Assembly (NCBI RefSeq): GCF_024166365.1
Contig: NC_064835.1
Coordinates: 62,228,607 to 62,292,606 of the forward strand
Direction: 5' to 3'
Length of the DNA: 64,000 nt
DNA from: Elephas maximus indicus
Taxonomy: Eukaryota > Chordata > Mammalia > Proboscidea > Elephantidae
Both the position numbers and the translations under genes were made by a program. Every line of letters begins with the position of its first letter. Position 1 is the stretch's first letter. Shown one piece after another: positions 32,540-45,639 of this stretch. The notes under the pieces were generated by a model. It had not been told where the DNA came from. It searched no databases and worked only from the letters and a program-made list of their open reading frames with translations.

Positions 32540-33889
32540 CAAGTTATTATTCATGTATAAAGGTAACAAAAAGGAAGTTTCAAATTTGCAGGAACTTAAG
32601 AGATAATCACTCATAAATACATTTAAAAACCTAGCCATCCAAAAAACTTATTTCAATTAACAAACTCATATTAAAAGGCTCATAGTGAATATTGACCCTA
32701 TCTGGTGATTTTGTTTATAAATAGAAATAAAAGGTTACAATTCTTGAAAGTAAAGCTAGTCAATGTAAATAATATTACTATAATGAACTGAGACAAAATT
32801 TAAAAAATGTAATGAATATTGGAATGTTGGGTGAAGTGTTTGCGGGAGGTGGGGATACGAAGAAGTAAGACAAGTGCAGCCAGTTTCTCAGTTTTTCACA
32901 TCATGGATTCAACTGATATTGCCTCATATCTGAGAGTGCTTGACTGAGAAAGTCATTTAAGAATGTTAGTTAATTAAATTAAATGGTTGCCAAATTATCA
33001 GAAAAACAACTAAAAACATATTAACAAAAAAGATTGGAAATACCAAGGAAGCATGAAAAATGGTAATGTTTAAAACAAACATATTTGTTGTAATAGTGAA
33101 CTTACATGGAATAAATTAATCTCAAAAGAAAACCCTCAAACTGGGTGGGGAAAAAGCTAAATTCAACTGCATGTTACTTACACATCAGTAAAGTGATTTA
33201 GAAAAGTTAAAAATAAAAGGATGGACAATGAGCAACTGTGCCAATGCAAATTAAAAAAAAAATGCACTGCATCAAGTAGAGTCAAAGGTAAAAATGAAAA
33301 ATAAAAGTTACTTTAAATGATTAACGGTACAATTTGCAGTGAATAAAAACTATTATGAACACTTTTGTGCCAGACATAAATTAAAATATATGCAAACTTT
33401 CCGTTACCACAATGACAAATCAGCCTTCAAATAAGTTTTTGAAGTCCTTAATAGATCACGGAAACCAATATTCAGGAAGGATATAATTAATGTAATTAAT
33501 AAAGGTAATTTACTAGACATAATTTGGAATGCCATATCCGTTTTGGAGACTATACCTCCTTTTAAACACACATGGAACACTTAATCATGTATTAAGTCAC
33601 AAAGAAAACCTTTACATATTCTTAAAACAGAAACAGTAGAGTCCCATCTCTGATAATACATTAAAATTGTAAATTGTTAAATAGCAACAATAAAACAAAC
33701 TATGAAAATAGAAAAAAACTTCCCTAAAATTTCTTGGGTCAAACATGAAAACCAAAGCTACAATTATAGAATATTTAGAAGGTATTACTAATAAAAATAC
33801 CACAGCTCAAAATCTACTGGATATAAGCACCTGGTTTCTGCTTGAGGATTTAGAGAGCTGAATAAAGCATTGTTCCCATCCTTACAACA
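32540..33889 (+). repeat. Probable old L1/HAL1-type sequence
   Basis: A-rich sense sequence with 'gaacacttaatcatgtatta', resembling an L1-like endonuclease region, and L1-style 'acaactaaaaacatattaac'. Diverged; limits uncertain. Confidence 0.4.
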
Positions 33890-34802
33890 ACAACAAAGTT
33901 CATGACTTTTCTTGAAGCCATCAGAAAGCTGGGGTCACAAAGCAACAAAATGGCTCAAAATCTAAGGAGAGACAGGTTTCTGCAGGGAGAGATGACAGGC
34001 AGAGGCAAGCACCAGACTTCTTGGAGGAGTTCAGCTAGGTTGGAGACTTGGCTAAGTGGTAGATGCCCAGTGTGCACTGGTGAGAGTGTGAAGCCCATGG
34101 AGGCTACAGAAATTTGGTGAGTTCACACCCATTTCCAGCCTGTTTCTACATGAAGTTCATCAGGAAAAAGACTGAAGAGATTTAAGAAAGTGTTCATTAT
34201 GGTGCAGACCTCAGAAAGAGGAACAGTAGCTGTTGTGGGAATGACACAAAACTCTTATCTGGGAGGGATATCCATCCACACAGGCACCAAAAACCTAGCA
34301 AAAACTCAGAATCAGCCTCATAATGGAACTCTGAAAGGTGGTCAAAGATTTACGACAACCAAGTGAATGCTTAATTAACCAGGAGAAAAGCCAGTGAAAC
34401 AAGGTAGGAGAGTTTTGGTATTTTTACTTAGCTTTACCCTACCTCTCCCCCTGGCATGATGGTCTTGGAGACAGCAGCCTCTGTTCCCAGTGTGGGTATC
34501 TGGTCCTGGAGGCAGCAGAGATCTTGCTCCCAAAGAACTGTGTTTGTCTGCCTTGACCCATCTGAGGGTTCTATAGAAAGATTGATGCAAGGGGCCTGCC
34601 TGTGTTTCAACTAACCTGGTACTCTCTCAGGATGGAGAAGTGGCTTAAAAACCAAATGAACAAGCCGCTGCTGCTTGGAGTAAGAAAATAACAGTTGAGG
34701 CAAACAACAGAAATGCCCAAAGCTGGGGTGAAAAACAATGAGAATCTTGGGGAAGAAGGGTTTTGAAAATTTCCTCTGTATACTGAGAAACCACCACCCA
34801 TC

Positions 34803-35237
34803 TTTCGGTTTGTCGTACTGTGGTGGTTTGCATGTTGCTCTGCTGCTGGAAGCTATGTCACCAGTATTTCAACCATGGCGGACAAGTTCGAGTGGAGCTT
34901 CCAGATTAAGATAAAGAAGAAATGCCTGGAAATCTACTTCTGAAAATGGGCCAATGATCATTTGGATCACAACAGAACACTGTCCAACTTGCTTGCTTTG
35001 GGTATGTCATCAGAAGGGATCATTCACTGGAGGAGGAAATCATGTTTGGTGAAGTAGAAGACCAACGAGGATGTGCAAGACCCTTGGTAAGATGGACTGG
35101 CATAAGAGCCACAACCATGGACTTGAACATGCTGATGATTCTGAGGATTATGCAGAACCAGGCACTGCTTCATTCAGTTGTACATAAGGTCACCATGACT
35201 TGATACCAGCTTGATGGCAGCTAACAACTACTACTAA
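34803..35237 (+). mobile_element. Internally deleted RTE (5' end joined to 3' end)
   Basis: The first 170 bp match the RTE 5' end ('gtcgtactgtggtggtttgc', 'gctggaagctatgtcaccag', 'aaatctacttctgaaaatgg'). The last 250 bp match the RTE 3' end ('gggtatgtcatcagaaggga', 'atgacttgataccagcttga', then (aac)-like tail). Endonuclease and RT are missing. Confidence 0.75.
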
Positions 35238-37278
35238 TACTAGGAAAACTAGAAAGCCATGTACATGCCCAGGACAGGACACAAGATCAGGAAAGGCCTG
35301 AAAAGACCATAAGCTTTCACCACTGGCTGATCTTTAGGCTCAGCACAAGCAGGAAGTGAAGGCTAAGGCAGAGCTCTAAATGGTCTGGTGAAGCACTGAA
35401 ACTGTACCCCAACACAGATAATCTGCAAAGATCTGGAAGTTTTCCCCCCTCCCCCTCTGTTTTTTGGCTCTAGCCATTTAAGAAAATCTCTGTCAAACAA
35501 GCAGCTGACTACTAAGCTAAAAGAACAGCGACATCAGAGACTAACAAAGGTAGAGTCTTAAAAAAAAAAATTAGAAATTCACTAAACAAACAGCAAGCAA
35601 TAACAACCCCGGGGAAGGGGAGGGTAAGAAATTGATTTTCAGAGTTATCACATTATAATATTAAAAATGTCCAGTTTTCAACAAAAAATTGCAGGACAAG
35701 CCAAAAACAAACAAACAAACAAAAAATACCCAAGAACATATGACCCATTCAGAGGAAAAAAGGAAACCAATGAAAACTGCCTTTTAGGATGCACAGACAC
35801 TGGACTTACTAGACAAAGACTTTATATCAACTGTCTTAAACATGCTCAAAGAGCTCAGGGAAACCACACACAAGTAACAAAAGGCAACGGGAAAAATGAA
35901 GTCTCATCAAATAGAGACTATCAACAAAGAGAACTGACAAAAGGAAAACAAACAAATTCTGGAGTTGAAAAGTAAATTAAACTGAAATGAAAAATTCACT
36001 AGAGGGGATCTACAGCAGATTTGAGAACGCAGAAGAATGAATCAGTGAACTTGAACCTAAATCAAATGAAATTAACCAGTCTGAGTAAAAAGAAAAAAGA
36101 CTGAAGAAAAATGAACAGAGCCTAAGAGACTTGTGGGACACCATCAAGTGTACAAACATAAGCATAACAGAAGTCCCAGTAGGAGAGAAGAGAAAGGAAC
36201 AGAAAGAATATCTGAAGAAATAATGGCAGAAAACTCTAAATTTGATAAAGACATGAATCTAAACATCCAAGAAGCTCAACAAACTCCAGTAGGATAAACT
36301 CAAAGAAATCTACAATCAGACACATTATAATCAAACTGTCAAAAGCCAAAGAGAGAATCTTGAAAGCAGTAAGAACAAAGTGACTCATAATATAAGTGTC
36401 CCTCATGAAGACTATTAATTTCTTATAAAAAATCAAGGCAGTGGAATGATATAAAGTAAAAAGTGAAAAAAAAAAACTGTCAAATACAAAATCTATATCC
36501 AGCAAAATGAAGAAGAAACCAACAATTCTCAGATAAATAAAAGCTGAGGGAGTGTGTTACTAGTAGAAATGCTAAAGGGAGTCCTTCAAGCTGAAAGGAA
36601 AGGACACTAAACAATAACTCAAAGCCATATAAAGAAATAAAGAACACTGGTAAAGGTAACTACATAGTAAATATAAAACCTAGTGTTACTGTACTTCTGG
36701 TTTGTAACTCCTTTTTCGTACTATATAATTTAAAAGATAAATGTGTAAGATAATAAATCTGTAATACACACACTGTATAAAGATGTACTCTGTCACAGTA
36801 AGAATATAAAGGAGGAGGGATAGACATGTTTAAGAGAAGAGATTTTATATACTATTGAAGCTAAGTGGGTGTTATTTCTATCTAGGCTGTTATAAGCTTA
36901 ATATGTTAATTGTAACCTACAAGGTAATCACTAAGAAAATAACTAAAAAATATACAGAAAATGAGATAAGAAGGGAATCAAAACGGTACACTACAAAAAA
37001 ACCACAAAAGAATGTAGTACAGAGGAATTGAGGAACAATAACAAAAATAAGACATACAGACAGCAAAGAGCAAAATGGCAGAAGTAAGCTCTTCTTTATC
37101 AGTAATTACTTTAAATGTAAAGGAATTAAGTTTTCCAATTAAGAGGCAGAGATTGTCAGAAAAGATTAAAAAAACATGATCCATCCTTACGCTGTCTAAA
37201 AAAGATTTACTTTAGATCCAAAGACAAAGAGGCTGAAAGCAAGAGGAGAGAAAAAGATATTCCATCCAAACAGCAACC

Positions 37279-37725
37279 TTTATTGGGTTGATCTGCTTCC
37301 TCCCACAAGGTATGTTTAAGCGTTAACCCCCAGTACCTGTGAATGTGCCCTTATTTGAGAATAGTGCATATGCAGATGTAATTAGTTAACATGAGGTCAC
37401 ATTAGAGTACAGTAGGCTCTAATCCAGTATGAGTACTGTCTATATTAAAAGAGATAGGAGAAAGTGAAACTTAGAGGGAAGTTGGTCATGTGACAAAGGA
37501 GGCAGAGATTGAAGTAATGCTGCCACAAACCAAGGAATGCCTGCGGCTATCAGAAGTTGAAAAAGACAAGGCAGGATCTTTCCCTAAAGACTTTGGAGAC
37601 AGCACGGAAGCTTACAACCTGAATTTAGACTTCTAACCTCCAGAACAATAATAGAATAAGTTTCTGTTATTTCAAGCCACTCCTTTTATGGCAATTTGTT
37701 ACTGAAGCTCTAGAAAACTAGTACA
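37279..37725 (+). mobile_element. Solo-LTR-like insertion (MaLR-type suspected)
   Basis: 'ccagtacctgtgaatgtgcc', 'taattagttaacatgaggtc', 'ctaatccagtatgagtactg' and a distal poly(A)-site-like 'agacttctaacctccagaac' ... 'tttctgttatttcaagccac' match a common mammalian LTR-type repeat. It interrupts L1 DNA with a 6-bp near-duplication, gcaacc at 37273-37278 and gtaacc at 37726-37731. There is no internal viral gene. Confidence 0.6.
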
Positions 37726-40700
37726 GTAACCAAAAGGAAGCTGGACGGCTGTTAACAGGCAAAATAGATTTTGGGTTAAACAGTTATCAAAGACAAGGAA
37801 AGGCACATTATGTTTTGACAAAAAGATGAAGGCATCAAGAAGATATAATAATTATAAGCATATATGTACCTATCAACAGAGCCCCAAAACATATGAAACA
37901 AAAACTGACAGAATTGAAGAAAGAAATACACAGTTCTACAATAATAGTTGGAGAATTCAATATTCCACTTTCGAAATGGATAGAACAACTAAACAGAAGA
38001 CCAACAAGGAAACAGAGGACTTGAATAACATTATAAACCTACCAGACATATACAGAACAATTCACCCCACAGCAGCAGAATACATATTCTTCTAAAGTAC
38101 ACATGATAAATCCTCCAGGAGAGACCACACGGTAGGCCATAAAATAAGTCACAATAAATTTAGAAGAACTGAAACCAAAGTATGTTCTGTGGCCATAATG
38201 AAATGAAATTATAAATCAAGAGAAGCAAATATGAAAAATTCACATGTATGTGGAAATGAAACAAACAATACATTGTTAAACAACCAATGATGAAAGAAGT
38301 CATAAGGGGAACCAGAAAATATTTGAAGCAAATGAAAAAGAAACAAAATATACAAAAACTTACAGTATGCCATAAAAGCAGCACTGAGATGGAAATTTAT
38401 AGCTAAAAATGTCTACACTGTAAAAGAAGAATGAGTTCAATTTAATAACTCTACACTTTAAGAAACAGAAAAAGAGCAAACTAAACTCAAAGCAGACCAA
38501 AGGAAGGAAACAATAAATATTAGAGTGGAGATAAACAAAATAGACACTAGAAAAACAATACAGTCAACAGAATCAAAAGCTGGTTCATTTGAAAGATTAA
38601 CAAAACTGACAATTTTTTTAAACTCGGAATAAAAGAGAGATGACTCTTATTACTAAAAGTAGGGACACTGTTGGGTGGGGGACACTTTAAAGAAACAAAA
38701 AGTATTATATGAGAATATTATGAACAATTATTGCATGCCAATAATTTAGACAACCTAGATGAAATTAATAAACTCCTAGAAACACAAACTGCTAAATTTG
38801 GCCCAAGAATAGAAAATCCTAACAGAACTACAGCAAGTAAAGAGATTGAAGTAGTTATTTTAAAACTTCCCAAAGAAAAGCCCAGAAGCTGATGAATTCA
38901 TTGGTGAATTCTACCAAACATTTAGAGAAGAATTAATACCAATCCTTCCTCAATTCTTCCAAAAAAACAGAAGAGGAGGAAATACTTCCTAACTCATTCT
39001 ATAAGGCCAGTATTACCTGGATACCAAAACCAGACAAAGACACCACAAGAAAACTACTTAATACCCCTTATGAATACAGATGCAAAAGTCCTCAACAAAA
39101 TACTAGCAAACCAAATCGAGCAGCGTATGAAAAAGACTACACATCATGTCCAAGTGGGATTTATTCCAGGAATGTAAGGGTAGTTCAATGTATGGATATG
39201 ATTCAATGTAATGTACTACGTTAATAGAATAAAGGGTAAAAACAGATGATCATCTCAATAGATGCAGGAAAAGCATATGGCAAAAATCCAAAACCCTTGC
39301 ATGGTAAAGAAACTCAGCAAACTAGGAATAGGAGGTAAGTTCCTCAACATGATAAAGGGCATCTAGGAAAAATCAACAGCAGATGACATGATCTTACATA
39401 TAGAAAATCCTAAGGAATCTACCAAAAAACTGTTAGAGCTGATAAATGAACTCAGCAAAGTTGCAGGATACAAGATCAACACATAAAAATAAGCTAAAGC
39501 TAAAAAATGCTAGCAATGAACAATTGCAAATAAAACTAAGAAAACAATTTCATTTATAACAGCACTAAAAAGAATAAAACAGAAATAAATTTAACCACAG
39601 AGGTATAAGACTTGTACACTGAAAGCTACAAAACTGAAAGAAATGGAAAGGCATTCTGTGTTCACAGATTGGAAGACTGATAAGACGACAATGCCCCCCA
39701 AAGTGATCTACAGATTAAATGCAATTTCTACCTGAATCCAATGGCCCTTTTTTGCAGAAATAGGTAAGCCAATCCTAAAATTCATATGAAATTGCAGTGA
39801 ACAGCCAAAATAATCTCAAAAAAGAACAAAGTAGGAAAATTCATACTTCTCAATTTTCAAACTTGCTAAGAAGCTACAGTAATTGAGACAATGTGGTATT
39901 AGCATGAAGATAGACATGAAGACCAATGGAACAGAACTGTGAGCCCAGAAATAAACCCAAAATAAGCCCAGAGCCTAACTGCTTTTTGACAAGAGTACCA
40001 AGTCCACATAATGGGGAGAGAATAATCTCTTCAACAAAAGGTGCTAGGGCAAGTGAGTATCCACATGAAAAGAATGAAGTTTGAGCCTTATATCAGACTG
40101 TATATAAAAATTAACTCAAAATGAATCAAAGAGCTAAAACTATAAAAGTCTTAGAAGAAAATATAGGGGGAAATTTTCATTACTTTGGATTGGGCAATGG
40201 ATTCTAAAATATTATAACAAAAGTACAAGCAACAAGGAAAAAACAGATAAATTGTACTTCATCAAAATTAAAAGCTTTTGTGCATCAAAGGGCAGTATCA
40301 AGAGAATCAAAGACAACCAAATGAATGGGAGACATATTTGCCAATTATGTAACTTGTAAGGGTTTTACAATATCCAGAATATATGAAGAACTATTCCAAC
40401 TTAATGACAAAAAGACAACTCAAAAAGTGGATGAAAGACTTGAATAGATGTTACTCCAAAAAAGATACACAAATGGTCAATAAGCACGTGACAAAATGCT
40501 TGACATCATTATCCATCAGAGAAATGCAAATAGAAAACCACAATAAGATACTAGTTCACATCCACTAGGATGACCATAATCAGGAAAAACAAACAAACTA
40601 AAAAAAAAAAAACCCAAACAAACAAAACCCCAACAAATAACAAGTGTCGGTGAATGGGGAGAAATTGGAACCCTCATCCACTGCTGGTGGGATGTAAAAT

Positions 40701-40792
40701 GGTGTAACTGCTGTGGAAATCAGTTTGGAGGTATCTCAAAGAGTTAAACACAGAATTATCATATGACCCAGCAAAATACACTCCTAGGTATA

Positions 40793-41709
40793 TGAGGGTA
40801 AGTCATAAAGTATTGCTACTAGGGTGCCAGTTCATACATGCACAGGTTTATTCCAAACAAAATGCATTTTAACATGTCTCTGCGATCAGTAGATGGCTGC
40901 AGACAAATTCTCTCAGTAAAGTCTTGTGAGAGTGCCTTAAAAAAAAAAAAAAAGGATACATTTTGTCCACAGAAAAAAATAATTTGGCAGTCAGGGCTAA
41001 TATCAAATTTTTAACAAAACTCAAGTGGACATCTTCCCAAATCATTGACGCTTTGCAACAAGTTTATGGGAATGCTACTCCACATTAAACAACAGTTTTT
41101 AGATGGATCAAGTGTTTAAAGGAAAGTTGGGAATACCTCAAAGATAAGCCAAGAGGGGGAAGACCACTCAGAATGTTATGGCAACTGTTTTTTGGGATTC
41201 CAAAGCAGTAATCTTGACAGATTTTCTTGAAGGACACAAGACGACCACAGGGGCTTATTATGAAAATGTTTTAAGAAAAATGAAAATTGATGAGAGTAAG
41301 ACCAGGAAAGTTGTGCCAAGAAAATCTGTTCCATCATGACAATGCACCTGCTCATTCTTCGAGGGTAGCAATGGCTGTCCTATGAGAATTTCGTTGGGAA
41401 ACCTTACCCCATCCATCCTACAGCCCTGATCTTGCCCCTGCGGACTTCTTTTTGTTCCCAAAACTCAAACAACATATGGAAAGAATATGATTTGAGTCCC
41501 TCGAGGATGCCAAAACTGCCATTTTGACATGGTGTAAATTGAAGGGTGTGGAATTCTTCGAGGAAGAGTTAGAGGAGTGGGAACACTGCCTTCAGAAGTG
41601 TATAGACCTAGATGGACAATATGTTGAGAAACAACAGCTTCGCGTTTTGATATTTTTGTTTAATAGAGTTTTCTATGATTTTGCAGCAATACTTTTAAAC
41701 TTACCCTCA
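40793..41709 (+). mobile_element. mariner DNA transposon, internally shortened
   Basis: A 917-bp element in L1 DNA, flanked by TA on both sides (40791-40792, 41710-41711). Terminal inverted repeats TGAGGGTAAGT...AAAGTATTGC match with few changes. Its relic transposase reads HHDNAPAHSSRVAMAV (catalytic Asp), then PHPSYSPDLAPADFFLFP; 34 residues lie between D of HDN and D of PADF, the mariner D34D signature. The usual full length is about 1.3 kb, so the N-terminal half is reduced, and stops are present. Confidence 0.9.
41330..41680 (+). pseudogene. mariner transposase C-terminal remnant
   Basis: Contains the D34D half of the catalytic domain (HHDNAPAH ... SPDLAPADFFLFPKLKQHM), a stop after the MER segment, then SLEDAKTAILTWCKLKGVEF and the typical C-terminus QKCIDLDGQYVEK. 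It is disrupted and inactive. Confidence 0.85.
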
Positions 41710-42700
41710 TATACTCTCAAAATTGAAAACAAGTGTTTAAACAAAAACTTGTACACAAACGATCGTAGTAGCACTACTCACGATAGGCAAAAGGGCAGAA
41801 CCAACCACATGTTTATCAACAGATGAATGGATAGACAAAATATGGTATATGCATACGACGGAATATCACTTAGCCATAAAAAGGAGTGAAGTACTGGTAA
41901 TGTGCTACGATGTGGATGAAGCCTTGAAAACATAATGCTAAGGGAAAGAGCCAGATTCTATTTACATGAAATAACCAGAATAGGCAAATCCTTAGAGATG
42001 GCAGATTAGCGGTTGTCAGGCTAGGTATAAAGGGTGATGAGGAGTGGCTCCTTATTAGGTGCAAGTTTTCCTTTTGGGGTCATGAAAAAGTTCTGTAATT
42101 AGCTGGTGCTGCTAGTTGCACAACATTGTGAATGTACTTAATTGTATACTTCAAAATGGTTAAAATGGTAAATTTTATGTCATATTTATCTTATCTCACA
42201 AGCAAAAAAAAAAACCTCTACGTAAGATTCTTTCTCCCTACGTCACATATGGAACAAAAGTCTTATTTGAGGGGGAAAGAGCAATACTCACCCTGAGGAC
42301 ACTGCTGAAAATCCATTGCAGATGAGTAGAGGGTTAGGGGGGAAAGCCCTTTCTTCTTGGAAGAGGGAAAGGAATATATATGCAAGGCCCAGAACTACAG
42401 CTTGGCGAGAAGCAGAAGCACCGAGAAGGGATAAGACCCCAGGACATGGTACCGGCCTAGGGTCAAAGCTTAATCAGAACAACAAAGAACGGCACTCCCT
42501 CTACTTCCTGGCCAGGTTAGCAAGCATGAAGTAACAACAGAATCCTGCTGAGAGACGTAGGAGAGAGACAAAAGTGGAATGACCCTTTCTGAGGTACAGC
42601 AACCAGGCAAACCTAATGCTGAGGGTGAAGCAGACTGGCAAACCTGCACTCATTCAAACACAAGGTATTCTTAGAGGAATTTGAAGCCTGTGGTATGCTG

Positions 42701-42840
42701 AACCTGTTGCCGTCAAGTCAATCCCAACGTATAGTCAAACTACAGGGCAGAGTAGAACTACCCCACAGGGTTTCCGAGGAGCAGCTGGTGGATTTGAGCT
42801 GCCGGCCTTTTGGTTAGCAGCCGAGTTCTTAGCCAAGTGT
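42701..42840 (-). mobile_element. AfroSINE, left member of a head-to-head pair
   Basis: Antisense: 'cctgttgccgtcaagtcaat' tail, 'actaccccacagggtttccg' core, 'ccttttggttagcagccgag' near the head at about 42840. Confidence 0.88.
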
Positions 42841-42985
42841 TTAAGACTATGACTGCTAACTAAAAGGTCGGCAGTTCAAACACACCAGCCGCTCCTTAGA
42901 AACCCTATGGGGACAGTTCTACTCTGTCCTATAGGGGTGCTATGAGTCATAATCAACTCAATGGCAACAGGAATGGTGAACTGAA
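42841..42985 (+). mobile_element. AfroSINE, right member of a head-to-head pair
   Basis: Sense: 'actgctaactaaaaggtcgg', 'accctatggggacagttcta', 'caactcaatggcaacaggaa'. It begins where the antisense copy ends, so their heads touch. Confidence 0.88.
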
Positions 42986-43756
42986 GGCAAGCATTGCATC
43001 AACAAACCTCATATGCAACCAACCTGTAACTAGATTAGTTCAAACCCCTAAAGGTTTAGAAGAAGGAAAGGCATGCCCATTTCCAGGCATAAAAACCATT
43101 TATCTCAGTCTATACTGTCCTACCCCAAATATCTGGTTTTTAACACAAAAATTACAAAAGAACAAGATGCTCCCAAGAGACACACCATTACGAGATCCAG
43201 ACTCATATATGATACACGTTAGAAGTAACTAACAGGGGTATTTAAAATAACTGTGATTAATATTAGAAGTTTTAATGCAATCAGTGGACAACATGTAAGA
43301 TCAGATGGGTAATTTCAGCAGATAGAAATTATAAGAAAGCAGTAAACGGAAACGCTAGAAATGTAAAATACAGTAACAAAAATGAAGAATTTCCTCCCAT
43401 TGGCTCAACACAGACAAGCAAAGAATCAGTAAATTTGAAGATAGATCAATAGCAATCACTCAAATTGAAACACAAATAAGTGAGAAAAAAATGGATAGAA
43501 CAGTCAAGAGCTGCAGGACAACATCAAATGGTCTAACACGCGCATAGTTGGAACCTCAGGAGAAAAGAGAACAGGACGGAAGAAATACTGGCCTAGAATT
43601 TTCCAAAATTAATGACAGACACCAAACCACAGATGCAAAAAGCCAAAAAAAATACCAAGAGGATAAATTCTATCCCCCTTGAACCCACAAGAAAGCATAC
43701 TCAAACTGCTCAAAACAAAAGACGAGGAGAAAATCTTGAATATAGCCAGAGAAATC

Positions 43757-44155
43757 AGGGGTCCCTGGGTGGTTCGGTTTTTTTTTTTTTTGGGTGGTAT
43801 AAGGAAACCCTGGTGGTACAGTGGTTAACTGTTACGGCTGCTAGCCAAAAGGTCGGCATTTCAAATCCACCAGGTGCTCCTTGGAAACTCTATGAGGCAG
43901 TTCTACCCTGTCCTATAGGGTCGCTATGTGCCGGACTCGACTTGGCGGCAATGGGTTTGGTTTTAGTTTTGGGTGGTATAAATGATTAGCATGCTCGGCT
44001 ACCAATCAAAAGGTTCAAGTCTATCCAGAGACAACTTGGAAGAAAGGCCTGATTTCTGAAAAATCAGTCACTGCAAACCCTACGGAGCATAGCTGTACTC
44101 TGACACACATGGGGTTGCCATGAGCTGCAATAGACTTGACAGCAAGTGGGTAATA
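43757..44155 (+). mobile_element. Older SINE (RTE-tailed subtype) split by a younger SINE
   Basis: The outer copy starts 'ggggtccctgggtggttcgg' and resumes at about 43980 with 'gattagcatgctcggctacc', ending 'gggttgccatgagctgcaat' and tail. Confidence 0.75.
43802..43968 (+). mobile_element. AfroSINE nested in an older SINE
   Basis: Complete short subtype ('gaaaccctggtggtacagtg' ... 'gcggcaatgggtttggtttt'). Target duplication gggtggtataa lies at about 43791-43801 and 43971-43981. Confidence 0.92.
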
Positions 44156-45639
44156 AATAGGGGAAAAAATAAAAATGATGGCAGGCTTCTTGACAAAAAA
44201 CCATGCAGTGACATCTTTAAAGTGCTAAAAGGAAAAAAAAAATTATTGCAGCCAACCTAATCTAAAATGTTAAAGAAAACCTGCATCTACTCAAAGAAAT
44301 GCAGAGCACTGGATACAGGATAAATGAAGATAAAGTACAATTCATTTTTCCCCCTAATGTTTTAATTGCTATAAAAGATAACTGTCTAAAACAAAAATAG
44401 TAGCACTGTATTATGTTTTTATGACAAAAGTAAAATAGACGTCTGACTAGAATAAAGAATGGGAGGGAGAAACTGGGAACATACAGTTGTAGAGCCCTTA
44501 CACTCCCAGTAAAGTGGTATATTATTTGAAAGTAGACTGTAATTAAAGATGTACAAATAAAGGTATTTGTAAATCCCAAGATGACTAAATAAATACAAAA
44601 GGTATAAATAATAAACCAACAAAGGAGAAAAAACAAAACAATAAATACTGCTCAATTAACCCATGAGAAGCCAGAAAAAAGAACAGAAAACATTTAGTGG
44701 ATATAGCTGTACTCACAGGAAAATTCATGGCTTTTGTTACTAGGTAACAAAATACGAAAATAAATGATTCATGCATTCAATTCAAGAATAAGATAATCAA
44801 AGAAAGATAAGCCAGATATTAATGAATTAGAAAATAAAATACTAATACAAATAATACATCTAAGAGTGGCTCTTAAGAAAAATAAAATGTCAACCATTAG
44901 ATGGCTTATTTGGTGACAGTGTGGTAGCAGTGCAACAAGTAGAAATACATGAAATTAGGAATGAATGAGTAACTAGATATAGAGAAATAAATTCAAAAGG
45001 ATTAAAAAAAATGTTTTGCAAACCATATGTTAAAAGTTTAAAACCTGGATTAAATGGATAATTTTCTGGGAAAATATAACTTATCAATATTGACCTAAGA
45101 AAATGTTAAACGTGGAGCTACCATATGACCCAACAATTCCACTCCCAGAGAATTCCATTCCTAAGTGAAAACGTGTCTACACAGAAATTTGTACACCAAT
45201 GTTCACAGCACTATTCACAGTAGCCGAAAAGTGGAAAACAACTCAAATATGTAACTGATGAATAGATGAAGTGTGGTATAACCATATAACGGAATATTAT
45301 CGAGCTATAAATAGGAGTGAAACAGGGGTGAACCTTAAAAAACATTATGCTAAGTAAAAGAAGCCAGTGACAAAAGACCACAATATATGATTTCACTTAA
45401 AGGAAACATTCAGAATATGCAATCCAGAGACAAAGTAAACTGGGGGTTCCCTAGGGCTTGGAGGGTTGGGAGAAAATGAGGAGTGATTGCTAATGGGTAT
45501 AGGATTTCTTTTTGAGGTTATGAAAATGTTCCAAAGTTGTGGTGACGGTTGAACTCTGAATATACTAAAAACCATTTAATTGTATACTTCAAATGAGTGA
45601 ATTATATGGCATATAACTATATCTCAACTAGTTGTTCAC

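Larger units (their letters stand above)
33890..42215 (+). mobile_element. Long ancient LINE-1 with later insertions
   Basis: Sense L1 running from 5' UTR-like sequence (33890-34800, tentative) through an ORF1 region (about 35640-36560, A-rich coiled-coil type) to ORF2. The endonuclease lies near 37826-38095 (DIYRTIHPTAAEYIFF). RT-region DNA lies near 38760-39480 ('agcagcgtatgaaaaagact', 'agatgacatgatcttacata'). The 3' end has an A-tail near 42203-42213. Insertions are an RTE derivative (34803-35237), an LTR-like element (37279-37725) and a mariner (40793-41709). No intact frame remains. It is antisense to ALMS1. Confidence 0.7.
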
